This document shows positions 11,030-18,996 of a stretch of 64,000 nt of DNA, in pieces. Position numbers and translations under genes: made by a program. The stretch comes from Wenzhouxiangella marina (GTDB lineage Bacteria; Pseudomonadota; Gammaproteobacteria; Xanthomonadales; Wenzhouxiangellaceae), in contig NZ_CP012154.1 in NCBI RefSeq assembly GCF_001187785.1, forward strand, positions 2,474,501-2,538,500. The letters run 5' to 3'. Under the pieces are notes generated by a model. That model saw only the letters and a list, made by a program, of their open reading frames with translations, was not told the DNA's origin and did no database searches. The number at the start of each line of letters is the position of its first letter. The first letter of the stretch is position 1.

Positions 11030-12328
11030 ATGCTCTACCCCAGCACCCGAGGACACTGCCCGCCCGTCCGCCTCGATGAGGCCCTGCGCGCCGGACTCGC
11101 CCCCGATGGCGGTCTGTATGTACCCGAGCGCATTCCCGGCCTGGAGGCGGCAACGGGCATTCCCGGGCCGGACCTTTCGGCCACGGCAGAACGCGTTCTG
11201 GCGCCGTTCTTTGCCGACAGCTCGCTCGCCGAGGATCTGCCCCGGATCACCCGCGAGGCCCTCGACCTGCCCTTGCCGATCGTCGAATTCAATCCGGGCA
11301 AGAGCTGGATGCTGGAGTTGTTCCATGGTCCGACGGCGGCGTTCAAGGATTTCGCGGCACGCTTCCTCGCCGCCTGTCTGAGCCGATTGAGAGCAGAACA
11401 CGAGCCGGTGCAGACCGTCCTTGTCGCCACCTCCGGCGACACGGGCGGCGCCGTGGCCGCCGCCTTCCACCGCCGACCCGGCTTCCGGGTCGTGATCCTC
11501 TACCCCGACGGCAAGGTGTCGGCGCGCCAGGCGCACCAGCTCGGCGCCTTCGGCGACAACGTGCACTGCTTTCGGGTGCAGGGCAACTTCGACGACTGCC
11601 AGCGCCTGGTCAAGCGCGCCCTGAACACGCCCGAGCTGGCCTCGGCCCTGGCCCTGACCTCGGCCAATTCGATCTCCATCGGCCGCCTCCTGCCCCAGAT
11701 CAGCTACTACGCTCACAGCGTCAGCCAGCTGTCGGCGCAGATCGCTCAGAAGGTCAACCTCATCATCCCCACGGGCAACCTGGGCAACGCCCTCGGCGCG
11801 GTGCTGGCACGGGCCATGGGCATTCCGATCGGCGAGATCCGCCTGGCCACGAATGCCAATCGCACCCTGCCCGACTATTTCGGTGGCGAGGACTATCGCG
11901 GCCGGCCCGGCATCGCCACCCTGGCCAATGCCATGGACGTCGGCGACCCGTCCAACTTCGAGCGCCTGGCCTGGCTGTACCGCGAGGCGGACCTGCGCGA
12001 CAGCGGCATCCACGCCGGAAGCGTGACTGACGAGCAGATCCGCCGCGCGATCCGGCGAGCCTGGAACGAGCAGGGCCTGATGGTCTGCCCGCACACGGCC
12101 TGCGCCCTGGAACTGCTCAGACAGCAGCGAGAAGTCGGCGACGATCGACCGTGGATGGTCGCGGCCACGGCGCACGCGGCCAAGTTCGAGAACGTCGTCG
12201 AGCCCCTGATCGAGCAGACCATCGAAGCGCCGCCGGCCCTGGCGGCGCTGCTCGAACGTCCAAGCCATGCGGAGGACCTGGAGCCGGACGAGGACGCGCT
12301 GGCCACGCGCCTGCGCGCGCTCGCCTGA
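11030..12328 (+). CDS. thrC: Threonine synthase
   Basis: Converts O-phosphohomoserine to threonine using pyridoxal phosphate. The 432-residue product has the N-terminal STRG motif, the PLP lysine in HGPTAAFKDFAARF, the phosphate-binding SGDTGGAV loop, SANSISIGRLLPQ, and the TGNLGNALG loop. I preferred the ATG at 11030 (MLYPSTRG) because family members start a few residues before STRG; in-frame ATGs at 10994 and 10907 would add extra residues without a better ribosome site. It completes the pathway begun by thrA-thrB but is separated from them by nine unrelated genes on both strands, so it must have its own promoter. Confidence 0.95.
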   Translation: MLYPSTRGHCPPVRLDEALRAGLAPDGGLYVPERIPGLEAATGIPGPDLSATAERVLAPFFADSSLAEDLPRITREALDLPLPIVEFNPGKSWMLELFHGPTAAFKDFAARFLAACLSRLRAEHEPVQTVLVATSGDTGGAVAAAFHRRPGFRVVILYPDGKVSARQAHQLGAFGDNVHCFRVQGNFDDCQRLVKRALNTPELASALALTSANSISIGRLLPQISYYAHSVSQLSAQIAQKVNLIIPTGNLGNALGAVLARAMGIPIGEIRLATNANRTLPDYFGGEDYRGRPGIATLANAMDVGDPSNFERLAWLYREADLRDSGIHAGSVTDEQIRRAIRRAWNEQGLMVCPHTACALELLRQQREVGDDRPWMVAATAHAAKFENVVEPLIEQTIEAPPALAALLERPSHAEDLEPDEDALATRLRALA

Positions 12329-12356
12329 TGGGCGGCGGGCTGAGAACAGAGGTCGA

Positions 12357-13433
12357 TCAGAACTCGAAGCGATCGAGGAAGATCTCGTCGAAGGGGTTGA
12401 CCGGGCTTCGGACGCAGTCGTAGGTTTCACCGATCCGTGGGCCCGTGTCGAGCACCTCGAAATCCCCCACCTGCACCCCCAGCAGCGACTGGGAATCGAC
12501 GTTCAGCTCGGCCCAGCTCGTTTCGCTGTGACGATCGCTGGCGAAGGTCAGCGCGATGTTGCCCCCATCGGCCAGGACGATGCCGTAGCGCTGCATGGTC
12601 CGCAGGATCACCTGCTCGGCCGGATTGTAGGCGCTCATGTCGAAGTCCGCTTTCAGGCGCAGGCGCGCCCCATAGGGCACGCTGCCCGACGGCCCCGAGG
12701 GACCACCCGCATGACTGGCGGGGCGCACGTAGAGACGGCCCGCCACGCCGCCCAGGGAGGCATCGCTGGCCATCCGACTGTTCGGCAGGATGAAACGGAT
12801 CGCGTGGCCGAGGTCCGAGCCCGGATCGTCCAGCCGCGCCGCGACCGCATCGGGGTGCACGAGCAGAGGCGCGATGGGAAAGCCGGCGGCATCGGCGCTG
12901 GTGCAGTGCTCACCCCGCCCCTCGGGCGGGTAGACCACGTCGAGGTTCCACACCGCCAGGCACTGGGCGCTCAGCACGCCCTGATCGAGATTGCCGGCGA
13001 AGACCTCGTAGAGCAGGCTGCCCTGCCGGATCAGCAGGTGGCAGTCGCCACCCGAACAGCTCAGGCCCGTCTGACCCTCGAAAGCGGCGTCCGGCGGCAC
13101 GGGCACGGGTGTGCCGATCGGTTCGCAATCCGGCAGGTAATACAGCGACGCCGCTGTCACCGGATAGCTCGGTGCGGTGGTATCGGCGTCGGGGTAGTAG
13201 TGGATCGAGAAATCGATCTGGAAGCGATCACTATTGCCCCAACCGCCCAGTCCGGCCAGCGTGGAGAGCATGCTGGCCGACTGGGGATGGATCGGCGCGG
13301 CGGAGATGTCCTCGTGCCAGACCGCCCCCTGGGGAAACCGTGGCGGTTCCGTGGCCATGGCCTGCACGGCCAGAAGTGCCGGGAGCAAACCGCCCAGCGC
13401 GATCCGAACCGCCTTTGCCTGTGTCCGCCGCAT
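12357..13433 (-). CDS. Secreted protein of unknown function with IFLDRFEF tail
   Basis: A 358-residue protein with a signal peptide (basic MRRTQAKAVR, hydrophobic core, cleavage near VQAMA). The body has several cysteines (C-E-P-I, LSCSGGDCHL, SAQC, GEHC) and a C-terminal stretch, PYGARLRLKADFD to MQRYGIVLADGG, that resembles a family of uncharacterised secreted proteins from actinobacteria and proteobacteria; I recall this pattern but cannot name an activity. The middle HLLIRQ...LYEVF and GFPIAPLLV also fit that family. The protein ends NPFDEIFLDRFEF, the same short tail found on three other exported proteins in this window. It converges on thrC (28 bases apart). Confidence 0.75.
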   Translation of the reverse strand: MRRTQAKAVRIALGGLLPALLAVQAMATEPPRFPQGAVWHEDISAAPIHPQSASMLSTLAGLGGWGNSDRFQIDFSIHYYPDADTTAPSYPVTAASLYYLPDCEPIGTPVPVPPDAAFEGQTGLSCSGGDCHLLIRQGSLLYEVFAGNLDQGVLSAQCLAVWNLDVVYPPEGRGEHCTSADAAGFPIAPLLVHPDAVAARLDDPGSDLGHAIRFILPNSRMASDASLGGVAGRLYVRPASHAGGPSGPSGSVPYGARLRLKADFDMSAYNPAEQVILRTMQRYGIVLADGGNIALTFASDRHSETSWAELNVDSQSLLGVQVGDFEVLDTGPRIGETYDCVRSPVNPFDEIFLDRFEF

Positions 13434-13468
13434 GCTTGCTCCGGGGTGGCCTGGCACCAGAGCTCATG

Positions 13469-14407
13469 CTACTCCACCACCGGCCCTTCGATCCAGTCGG
13501 CGATCAACGGCAGCAGCGCCTCATGCAGCGGCAGCGAGGGATCCGTGTAGCTGGGCAGCTGCGCCGGCAAGGCCCCTTCGACGGCCTTGAGCACGTGGTT
13601 CATGCCGTCGATCCACTCGGCGCGGTCCGCATGGGCGGCCAGAGCGTCGAAATCCGCCCGACCGACCTGGATGTCGCTGCTGCCGCCGATGACCAGCAGC
13701 GGCACGTCGAGCCCGGCCGCCAGCGCTGCCGGATCGATCGCCAGCCACTCGATCAGGTAGGGCTGGATCGAGGGCCGGAACAGGGCCTGCAGCAGCGGCG
13801 AGACCTCGTCGACGCGCTGCCCGGATTCCAGCGAGGACAGGACACGCTCGAACTCGACGCCGATCTCGCCGGGTCGACGACCCTCGGTCTGCTCACGCAG
13901 GATCACGCCCGCGGGCCGCCCGGCCCCGGCCAGACTGATGACGCTGGCCACCTCGGAACGCATGGCGGCGGCCTTGGCGAACAGGGCACCTTCGCTATGG
14001 CCCAGGAGATGAATGCGAAGCTGGGCGTTGCGCGCATGCAGCCAGTCGACCCAGGCCCGCAGGTCCTCGACGTAGACCGAGGGCCGAATCTCCGCCTCGC
14101 TGAGCGACGTTCGGCTCTCGCCGGCAAAACGCTTGTCGATGGCCAGCACGGCGATGCCTTCGGCCACCAGGCCCCGGGCCAACAAGCGCAGGCTGTCGTT
14201 CTGCATGCCGGGCTGATTGCCGTGTCGATCCGTCGGCCCGCTGCCGGCGTGCAGAATCACCGCCTGTCCAGCACCTTCGGGCCAGTAGAGACTGCCGTAC
14301 AGCTCGGCGTCGGGACGATCGAGCACCACGGCCTCGGCGGGACGATCGGCCAGCGCCGCGGCGCAGTTCAGGAGCAGCAGGGCGGAAAGGATTCTGTACA
14401 TGAGCAT
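13469..14407 (-). CDS. Secreted alpha/beta hydrolase
   Basis: A 312-residue hydrolase with a signal peptide (LSALLLLNCAAALA). The fold motifs are an N-terminal AVILHAGSGPTDRHGN, a VLAIDKRFAGES turn, the nucleophile elbow LLGHSEGALFA, an acid strand VPLLVIGGSSDIQV, and the probable catalytic His in GMNHVLKAV. The oxyanion region GSGPTDR is typical of periplasmic DUF-type dienelactone-hydrolase relatives that act on esters or peptides; the substrate is unknown. The first ATG at 14407 and a second at 14401 are equally plausible. It lies 35 bases upstream of the preceding secreted protein on the same strand, so the two may form an operon. Confidence 0.85.
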   Translation of the reverse strand: MLMYRILSALLLLNCAAALADRPAEAVVLDRPDAELYGSLYWPEGAGQAVILHAGSGPTDRHGNQPGMQNDSLRLLARGLVAEGIAVLAIDKRFAGESRTSLSEAEIRPSVYVEDLRAWVDWLHARNAQLRIHLLGHSEGALFAKAAAMRSEVASVISLAGAGRPAGVILREQTEGRRPGEIGVEFERVLSSLESGQRVDEVSPLLQALFRPSIQPYLIEWLAIDPAALAAGLDVPLLVIGGSSDIQVGRADFDALAAHADRAEWIDGMNHVLKAVEGALPAQLPSYTDPSLPLHEALLPLIADWIEGPVVE

Positions 14408-14447
14408 GTTCCTATCTGAAATATTGATTCGCTTTTTTATCTTGCGG

Positions 14448-14468
14448 CTTGAATTTTATTTATTCAAG
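14448..14468. promoter_or_regulatory. Perfect 7-7-7 palindrome, candidate operator
   Basis: CTTGAAT, a seven-base TTTATTT spacer, and ATTCAAG form a perfect inverted repeat in a strikingly AT-rich gap inside otherwise GC-rich DNA. It overlaps the -35 element and spacer of the promoter proposed for the DUF2089 gene and would suit a dimeric repressor. The DUF2089 protein, with its own helix-turn-helix, is the obvious candidate to bind it. Confidence 0.5.
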
Positions 14469-14477
14469 AGTTAATAT
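14449..14477 (+). promoter_or_regulatory. Candidate promoter for DUF2089 gene, possibly leaderless
   Basis: TTGAAT (14449-14454) and TAATAT (14472-14477) are spaced by 17 bases. Initiation seven or eight bases later falls at or just before the ATG at 14486. There is no Shine-Dalgarno sequence in front of that ATG, so a leaderless mRNA is possible. Confidence 0.45.
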
Positions 14478-14485
14478 TTTTCATC

Positions 14486-14758
14486 ATGAAACGCACACCA
14501 TCGAAATGCCCTTCCTGCGACAGCGAGCTGGCCGTCACCGAACTCCGCTGCCTCGACTGCCAGACCGCCGTCAGCGGCCACTATCGCCTGCCTCCCCTGC
14601 TACGACTCGACCCGTCGGATCAGGAATTCGTCGAGGCCTTCGTCCTGAGCTCCGGCAGCCTGAAGGCCATGGCCGGACAGCTGGGCGTCAGCTACCCGAC
14701 CGTTCGCAACCGCCTCAATGACATCATCGAGCAGATTCGGAAGGAGTCCGAGACATGA
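14486..14758 (+). CDS. DUF2089 family zinc-ribbon / helix-turn-helix protein
   Basis: A 90-residue protein. Residues 8-26 form a zinc ribbon (CPSC and CLDC pairs), and residues 44-88 hold LSSGSLKAMAGQLGVSYPTVRNRL, a helix-turn-helix close to sigma region 4. This is the DUF2089 layout; relatives are thought to be small transcription regulators. The gene overlaps the following membrane-protein gene by 4 bases (ATGA), a pairing that suggests one unit. The AT-rich upstream region and palindrome point to autoregulation, which is inference. Confidence 0.88.
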   Translation: MKRTPSKCPSCDSELAVTELRCLDCQTAVSGHYRLPPLLRLDPSDQEFVEAFVLSSGSLKAMAGQLGVSYPTVRNRLNDIIEQIRKESET

Positions 14759-15369
14759 AGACCTGGCTGTTCAAACCCTTCGAGAAGGTCGCCGGCGGCG
14801 CCTCGCTGGGACTGGGGTTGCTGATCATCGTATCGACCGCGCTCCTCGCCTGGAGCCGAAGCCTGCACACCGATGGCGTACTCGACCTGCATTTCGGTCC
14901 CGCCAGTCCGCTCTGGGTGCAATTGAGCCAGGGCCTGATCGCCTGGCTGAGCCTCAGCCTGGTCCTGTGGGCGGCCGGCCTCTGGCTGGGCCGCGGGGGA
15001 TTCCGCCCCATCGACCTGTTCGGTACCCAGGCCCTGGCGCGCTGGCCGATGCTGGTGGCCGTGGCCTACCTCTCGATCCCGCCGCTACGCGCGGAGATCG
15101 AGCGGCGCACCGTCGAACTGATGGCCGCCCTGCCCCAGCCCGGCGAGGGCATGGCCTCCACCGCCTACCTGGCCGACGCGCTCTGGCTGACCGCGCTCAG
15201 CGTCCCGATGCTCGTGATGATGGTCTGGATGCTCTGGCTGATGTACCACGGCTACGCCCTGGTCACGGACCAGAAGGGCCAACGTGCCTTCTTCGGCTTC
15301 TTCGGCGCGCTGGTGGTGGCCTCGATCCTCGCCAAGGCGCTGATCGCCGGGCTGATGTCGACGCTCTGA
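14755..15369 (+). CDS. Multi-pass membrane protein, Yip1-like
   Basis: A 204-residue protein with five hydrophobic segments (about residues 18-37, 56-80, 97-112, 140-168, 176-198). The motif RGGFRPIDLFGTQALARWP after the second helix is what I associate with Yip1-domain membrane proteins that follow DUF2089 genes. The start overlaps the DUF2089 stop, so translation is coupled. A role in sensing or in membrane homeostasis can be guessed from the pairing but is not shown by the sequence. Confidence 0.72.
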   Translation: MKTWLFKPFEKVAGGASLGLGLLIIVSTALLAWSRSLHTDGVLDLHFGPASPLWVQLSQGLIAWLSLSLVLWAAGLWLGRGGFRPIDLFGTQALARWPMLVAVAYLSIPPLRAEIERRTVELMAALPQPGEGMASTAYLADALWLTALSVPMLVMMVWMLWLMYHGYALVTDQKGQRAFFGFFGALVVASILAKALIAGLMSTL

Positions 15370-15390
15370 CTGGGCCTCGATCGAGGGGGA

Positions 15391-15966
15391 TCAGCCCACC
15401 GCCGGCACCCCGATCAGGATCGGGTGCAGCCAGAACGCGAAGGCAACGTACAGGCCGAGACCGCCGACGATGACGATCGGATCGTTGAAGCGCCCGGCCG
15501 GCAGCTGCGGCGAGCGGCTCGGCGTGGAACGACGCTTGATCGAGATCCGATCGACCACCGCCCAGGCCAGAAAACCGCCGAACAGCAGCACGTCGGCCAG
15601 CATTCCGTTGACCAGTAGATGCCCGAGCGCCCAGGCCTTGACCGCCACGAGCAGGGGATGCTTCAGCGCGCTCTGCACCCGACCCGGCAGGTGCGAGGCC
15701 AACAGCGCCGGAAAGACGATCAGCATCAGCAGCATGTTCATGTGGCGCAGGAAGGTCGGCGGCTGGTAGAGCACCACCGGCTCCATCCTGGCCTGCCCGT
15801 AGCCGATCACGATCAGGACCAGCCCGGCCAGGGCGAGCAGACTGTACAGGCCCTTGTAGGCGCCCTCTCCCATGGATCCGACCAGGCGGGCTCGGAGCGG
15901 CTCGGCGACGATGCGGATCGAATGGGTGCCGAGAAACAGGATCAGGCCGACGATCAGGATGGTCAT
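15391..15966 (-). CDS. NnrU family membrane protein
   Basis: A 191-residue membrane protein with six hydrophobic segments. The N-terminal LGTHSIRIVAEPLRARLVGSMGEGAYKGLYSL, the HMNMLLML helix, the HPLLVAVKAWALGHLLVNGM segment and the C-terminal LHPILIGV are all typical of NnrU. The family was found in nitric-oxide reduction clusters but also occurs in genomes with no denitrification genes; none are seen here. It is related to the NnrU/isoprenylcysteine methyltransferase-like membrane fold. It is convergent with the Yip1-like gene and divergent from hutU. Confidence 0.88.
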   Translation of the reverse strand: MTILIVGLILFLGTHSIRIVAEPLRARLVGSMGEGAYKGLYSLLALAGLVLIVIGYGQARMEPVVLYQPPTFLRHMNMLLMLIVFPALLASHLPGRVQSALKHPLLVAVKAWALGHLLVNGMLADVLLFGGFLAWAVVDRISIKRRSTPSRSPQLPAGRFNDPIVIVGGLGLYVAFAFWLHPILIGVPAVG

Positions 15967-16036
15967 TGGGAAACTCCTTGGGCTGGGGAACGAAACCTTC
16001 CAGGGCTTGAGTGTACGCGGCCCGGCGGGGCCTGGT

Positions 16037-16045
16037 TGCTATACT
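16037..16045 (+). promoter_or_regulatory. Candidate extended -10 promoter of hutU
   Basis: TGCTATACT matches the extended -10 form (TGn followed by a five-of-six TATAAT). Its start site would be near 16052, about 28 bases before the hutU ATG. No good -35 is visible at the expected distance, which is tolerated for extended -10 promoters. I do not see a HutC-type operator. Confidence 0.45.
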
Positions 16046-16079
16046 TGCCGGCTTGTCGACACGATCTTCGGGAGCCCCC

Positions 16080-17753
16080 ATGAGCCAAGCATCCCCCGCG
16101 CCCGCCAGCGCCCCCGTCATCCGCGCCCCGCACGGCAGCCAGCTCAGCTGCCAGGGCTGGCACCAGGAAGCGGCGCTGCGCATGCTGATGAACAATCTCG
16201 ATCCGGACGTGGCCGAGCGCCCGCAGGATCTGATCGTCTACGGCGGCACGGGCAAGGCCGCGCGAAACTGGGACTGCTACCACGCCATCGTCGCGACCCT
16301 GAAGCGGCTCAAGAACGACGAGACCCTGCTGATCCAGTCCGGCAAGCCGGTCGGCGTGGTTCGCACCCATGATGAGGCCCCCCGGGTCCTGATCGCCAAC
16401 TCCAACCTCGTTCCGCGCTGGGGCAACTGGGACGTGTTTCGCGATCTCGAAGACCGCGGCCTGACCATGTACGGGCAGATGACCGCCGGCTCCTGGATCT
16501 ACATCGGCTCCCAGGGCATCGTCCAGGGCACCTACGAGACCTTTGCGGAGCTGGCCCGCCAACACTTCGGCGGCTCCCTGGAAGGCAAGCTCACGGTCAC
16601 CGCCGGCCTCGGCGGGATGGGCGGTGCCCAGCCCCTGGCCGTGACCATGAACAACGGCAACTGCCTGGCCGTTGAAGTCGATGAATGGCGCATCGATCGC
16701 CGCGTCGAGACGGGCTACTGCGACGCCAAGGCGAAAAGCCTGGACGCAGCCCTCGATCTGATCGACCAGGCTTCGGGCCCGATCTCCGTCGGCCTGCTCG
16801 GTAACATCGCCGAGGTCCTGCCCGAGATGCTCGCACGCGGCATCATCCCGGATGCACTCACCGACCAGACCTCGGCGCACGACCTTCGCCAGGGCTACAT
16901 TCCCATGGGCTATTCCCTGGACGAGGCGGCCGCCCTGCGTGAGTCCGACCCGAAGACCTACGACGAGAAGGTCCTCGACTCCATGGTCGTGCACGTCGAG
17001 ACGATGCTCGAGATGCAGAAGCGCGGCGCGATCACCTTCGACTACGGCAACAACCTCCGCGGCCAGGTGGCCGACCACCGTGGCATGGCCAATGCCTTCG
17101 ACTTCCCCGGCTTCGTGCCCGCCTACATCCGGCCGCTGTTCTGCCGCGGCGCCGGCCCCTTCCGCTGGGCGGCCCTGTCGGGCAACCCGGCGGATATCGC
17201 GGCCACCGACCGGGCCATCCTCGAACTGTTCCCGGAAAAGGAGCACCTGCACCGCTGGATTCGTCAGGCCCAGGAGAAGATCCACTTCCAGGGCCTGCCG
17301 GCCCGCATCTGCTGGCTGGAGTACGGCGAGCGCGCCGAAGCCGGCGAGAAATTCAACTGGCTGGTCGAAAAGGGTAAGGTCGACGCGCCCATCGTGATCG
17401 GCCGCGACCATCTCGACTGCGGTTCCGTGGCCTCGCCGAATCGTGAAACCGAGGCCATGAAGGACGGCTCCGATGCGATCGCCGACTGGCCGATCCTCAA
17501 TGCCCTGGTCAATACGGCCTGCGGCGCCAGCTGGGTATCGGTCCACCATGGCGGCGGCGTCGGCATCGGCTACTCCCTGCACGCCGGCATGGTCAGCCTG
17601 GCCGACGGCACGAAGTCCGGCTACGAGCGTCTCGAACGCGTCCTGACCGCCGACCCGGGCATGGGCGTCTTCCGCCACGTCGACGCCGGCTATGACGAAG
17701 CCATCGAGACCGCGCGGGAACGGGGTGTCGACGTGCCGATGCTGCGAGGCTGA
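16080..17753 (+). CDS. hutU: Urocanate hydratase
   Basis: Adds water to urocanate to give imidazolone propionate, the second step of histidine breakdown, with tightly bound NAD+. The 557-residue length matches the family. Visible motifs are [13 protein letters not shown] near the N-terminus, the NAD-binding [12 protein letters not shown], the TDQTSAHD loop, and the active-site [15 protein letters not shown] with its conserved Cys. The ATG at 16080 follows GGGAGC and begins the normal short leader. Histidine ammonia-lyase and imidazolonepropionase lie 6 kb further on. The next gene, 43 bases downstream on the same strand, is a Card1-like nuclease, not a hut gene. Confidence 0.97.
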   Translation: MSQASPAPASAPVIRAPHGSQLSCQGWHQEAALRMLMNNLDPDVAERPQDLIVYGGTGKAARNWDCYHAIVATLKRLKNDETLLIQSGKPVGVVRTHDEAPRVLIANSNLVPRWGNWDVFRDLEDRGLTMYGQMTAGSWIYIGSQGIVQGTYETFAELARQHFGGSLEGKLTVTAGLGGMGGAQPLAVTMNNGNCLAVEVDEWRIDRRVETGYCDAKAKSLDAALDLIDQASGPISVGLLGNIAEVLPEMLARGIIPDALTDQTSAHDLRQGYIPMGYSLDEAAALRESDPKTYDEKVLDSMVVHVETMLEMQKRGAITFDYGNNLRGQVADHRGMANAFDFPGFVPAYIRPLFCRGAGPFRWAALSGNPADIAATDRAILELFPEKEHLHRWIRQAQEKIHFQGLPARICWLEYGERAEAGEKFNWLVEKGKVDAPIVIGRDHLDCGSVASPNRETEAMKDGSDAIADWPILNALVNTACGASWVSVHHGGGVGIGYSLHAGMVSLADGTKSGYERLERVLTADPGMGVFRHVDAGYDEAIETARERGVDVPMLRG

Positions 17754-17796
17754 AGCCGACCCGCTCCGACACGAGGCCCGCTGTGAGCCGAAGACG

Positions 17797-18957
17797 TTGA
17801 ACCTGCTGCTGTTCCCCTCGGGGGATGCGCTGCATGATCTGGTGCTGCCCCTGCATCTTCGCCCCGAGCGGGTGTGGCTGCTGGCCACGCCCGAGCACGC
17901 CGACTCACAGGCGAGCCTCGGTCGCCTGCTGGGCGGGCACGGCCTGCCCAGCGAGAAACTGAGCCTGCCCGAATTCGACAACTGCACGGATCCGTCTGGC
18001 GCGCTGATCGAGCTGCTGGCGCCGGTGATCGAGGGCGAGCGGGATGCCCCTCTGATCCTGGCGCTGGGCGCCTCCGCCAGCCCCTGGGAACTGGTGGCCG
18101 AACAGGTCCTGGCCGGCCTGCTCGAGGAACGGGATCTGCGGGTCCTGGCCCTCACCGGCCAGGCGCGACGAATGGTCCAGCTTCGCCCGTCGCCGATCAC
18201 GCTCAGCGAAGTGCCCAGCCTGCTCGTGCCGGACGACTACCTCGGCGCCTGCGGGGCGACCTTGAGACGCGCTTCCAGCGACTCGACCGACTATGCCGAA
18301 AACGCCCATGAACGCCGCGAACTGAGCCTGGAAATGGCCCGACGCTGCGGTGAACTCGGCGGCTCCATCGGCGCACTCAACTACGTCGCCATCCGCGCCC
18401 TGGACCGCGAAACCGAAGCCCTGACCTACCCTCGCCAGCACCTGTCTCGCCAGCCCGGCCAGGCCCTGCGCGAGATGCTCGATGCCTTCCAGAGCGCGGG
18501 TCTGATCGACTACGATGGCCGTCGCGAGCTGGTGTTCCAGAGCACGGCCGCCTGCCGCTACCTCGCCGGCGGCTGGCTGGAAGAGTACGCCTGGCTGACC
18601 GCCAGCGAGCTCGAGGTCGAGCATCTCAGCGCCGGCCTGGAACTGACCTGGAACGGCGGTCGCGGCATGGAACCGCGCAACGAACTCGACCTGTTCGTGC
18701 TGCATCACAACCGGGCCCTGACGGTGGAATGCAAGACCGCCAACATGGGCCGCGGCGACACCACCGCCCGCATCCTCTACAAGCTCGACAGCATCGCCGA
18801 CCGTTTGAGCTCCCTGCCCGGCAATGCCGTGCTCCTCAGTGCACGCGAAGTGCCAGAGCTGATCGTCAAACGGGCCGACGCCCAGGGCATCGCCGTGCTC
18901 TCGGGTGGCCAGCTGCCACGGTTCCGGGACTGGCTTCGTCGGTGGATGAAGAACTAG
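17797..18957 (+). CDS. DUF1887 / Card1-like protein: CARF-type domain plus PD-(D/E)xK nuclease
   Basis: With the TTG start at 17797 the product has 386 residues, close to Vibrio cholerae VC1899 (DUF1887). The N-terminus (NLLLFPSG then LRPERVWLLATPEH) looks like the first strands of a CARF/Rossmann sensor domain; residues about 155-280 look helical and winged. The C-terminal nuclease shows NELDLFVLHHNRALTVECKT, with D298 and E311-x-K313 as candidate metal-binding and catalytic residues. In CRISPR type III systems, Card1/Can2 enzymes of this kind are switched on by cyclic oligoadenylate. No cas gene or CRISPR array is in view. An in-frame ATG at 17692 would overlap hutU by 62 bases and add a cysteine-rich extension; I consider it less likely. 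Confidence 0.75.
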   Translation: MNLLLFPSGDALHDLVLPLHLRPERVWLLATPEHADSQASLGRLLGGHGLPSEKLSLPEFDNCTDPSGALIELLAPVIEGERDAPLILALGASASPWELVAEQVLAGLLEERDLRVLALTGQARRMVQLRPSPITLSEVPSLLVPDDYLGACGATLRRASSDSTDYAENAHERRELSLEMARRCGELGGSIGALNYVAIRALDRETEALTYPRQHLSRQPGQALREMLDAFQSAGLIDYDGRRELVFQSTAACRYLAGGWLEEYAWLTASELEVEHLSAGLELTWNGGRGMEPRNELDLFVLHHNRALTVECKTANMGRGDTTARILYKLDSIADRLSSLPGNAVLLSAREVPELIVKRADAQGIAVLSGGQLPRFRDWLRRWMKN

Positions 18958-18996
18958 GGGACCTCTGAACAAGCCTGCTCTCGAAAACGGCTCATC

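Noticed and set aside
16010-16079. HutC operator before hutU
   Set aside because: No TGTATA-type inverted repeat is present; only an extended -10 could be supported.
17797-18957. Type III CRISPR-Cas locus around the Card1-like gene
   Set aside because: No direct-repeat array, cas10, cas7 or cas5 is seen on either side; only the single nuclease-like gene is present.
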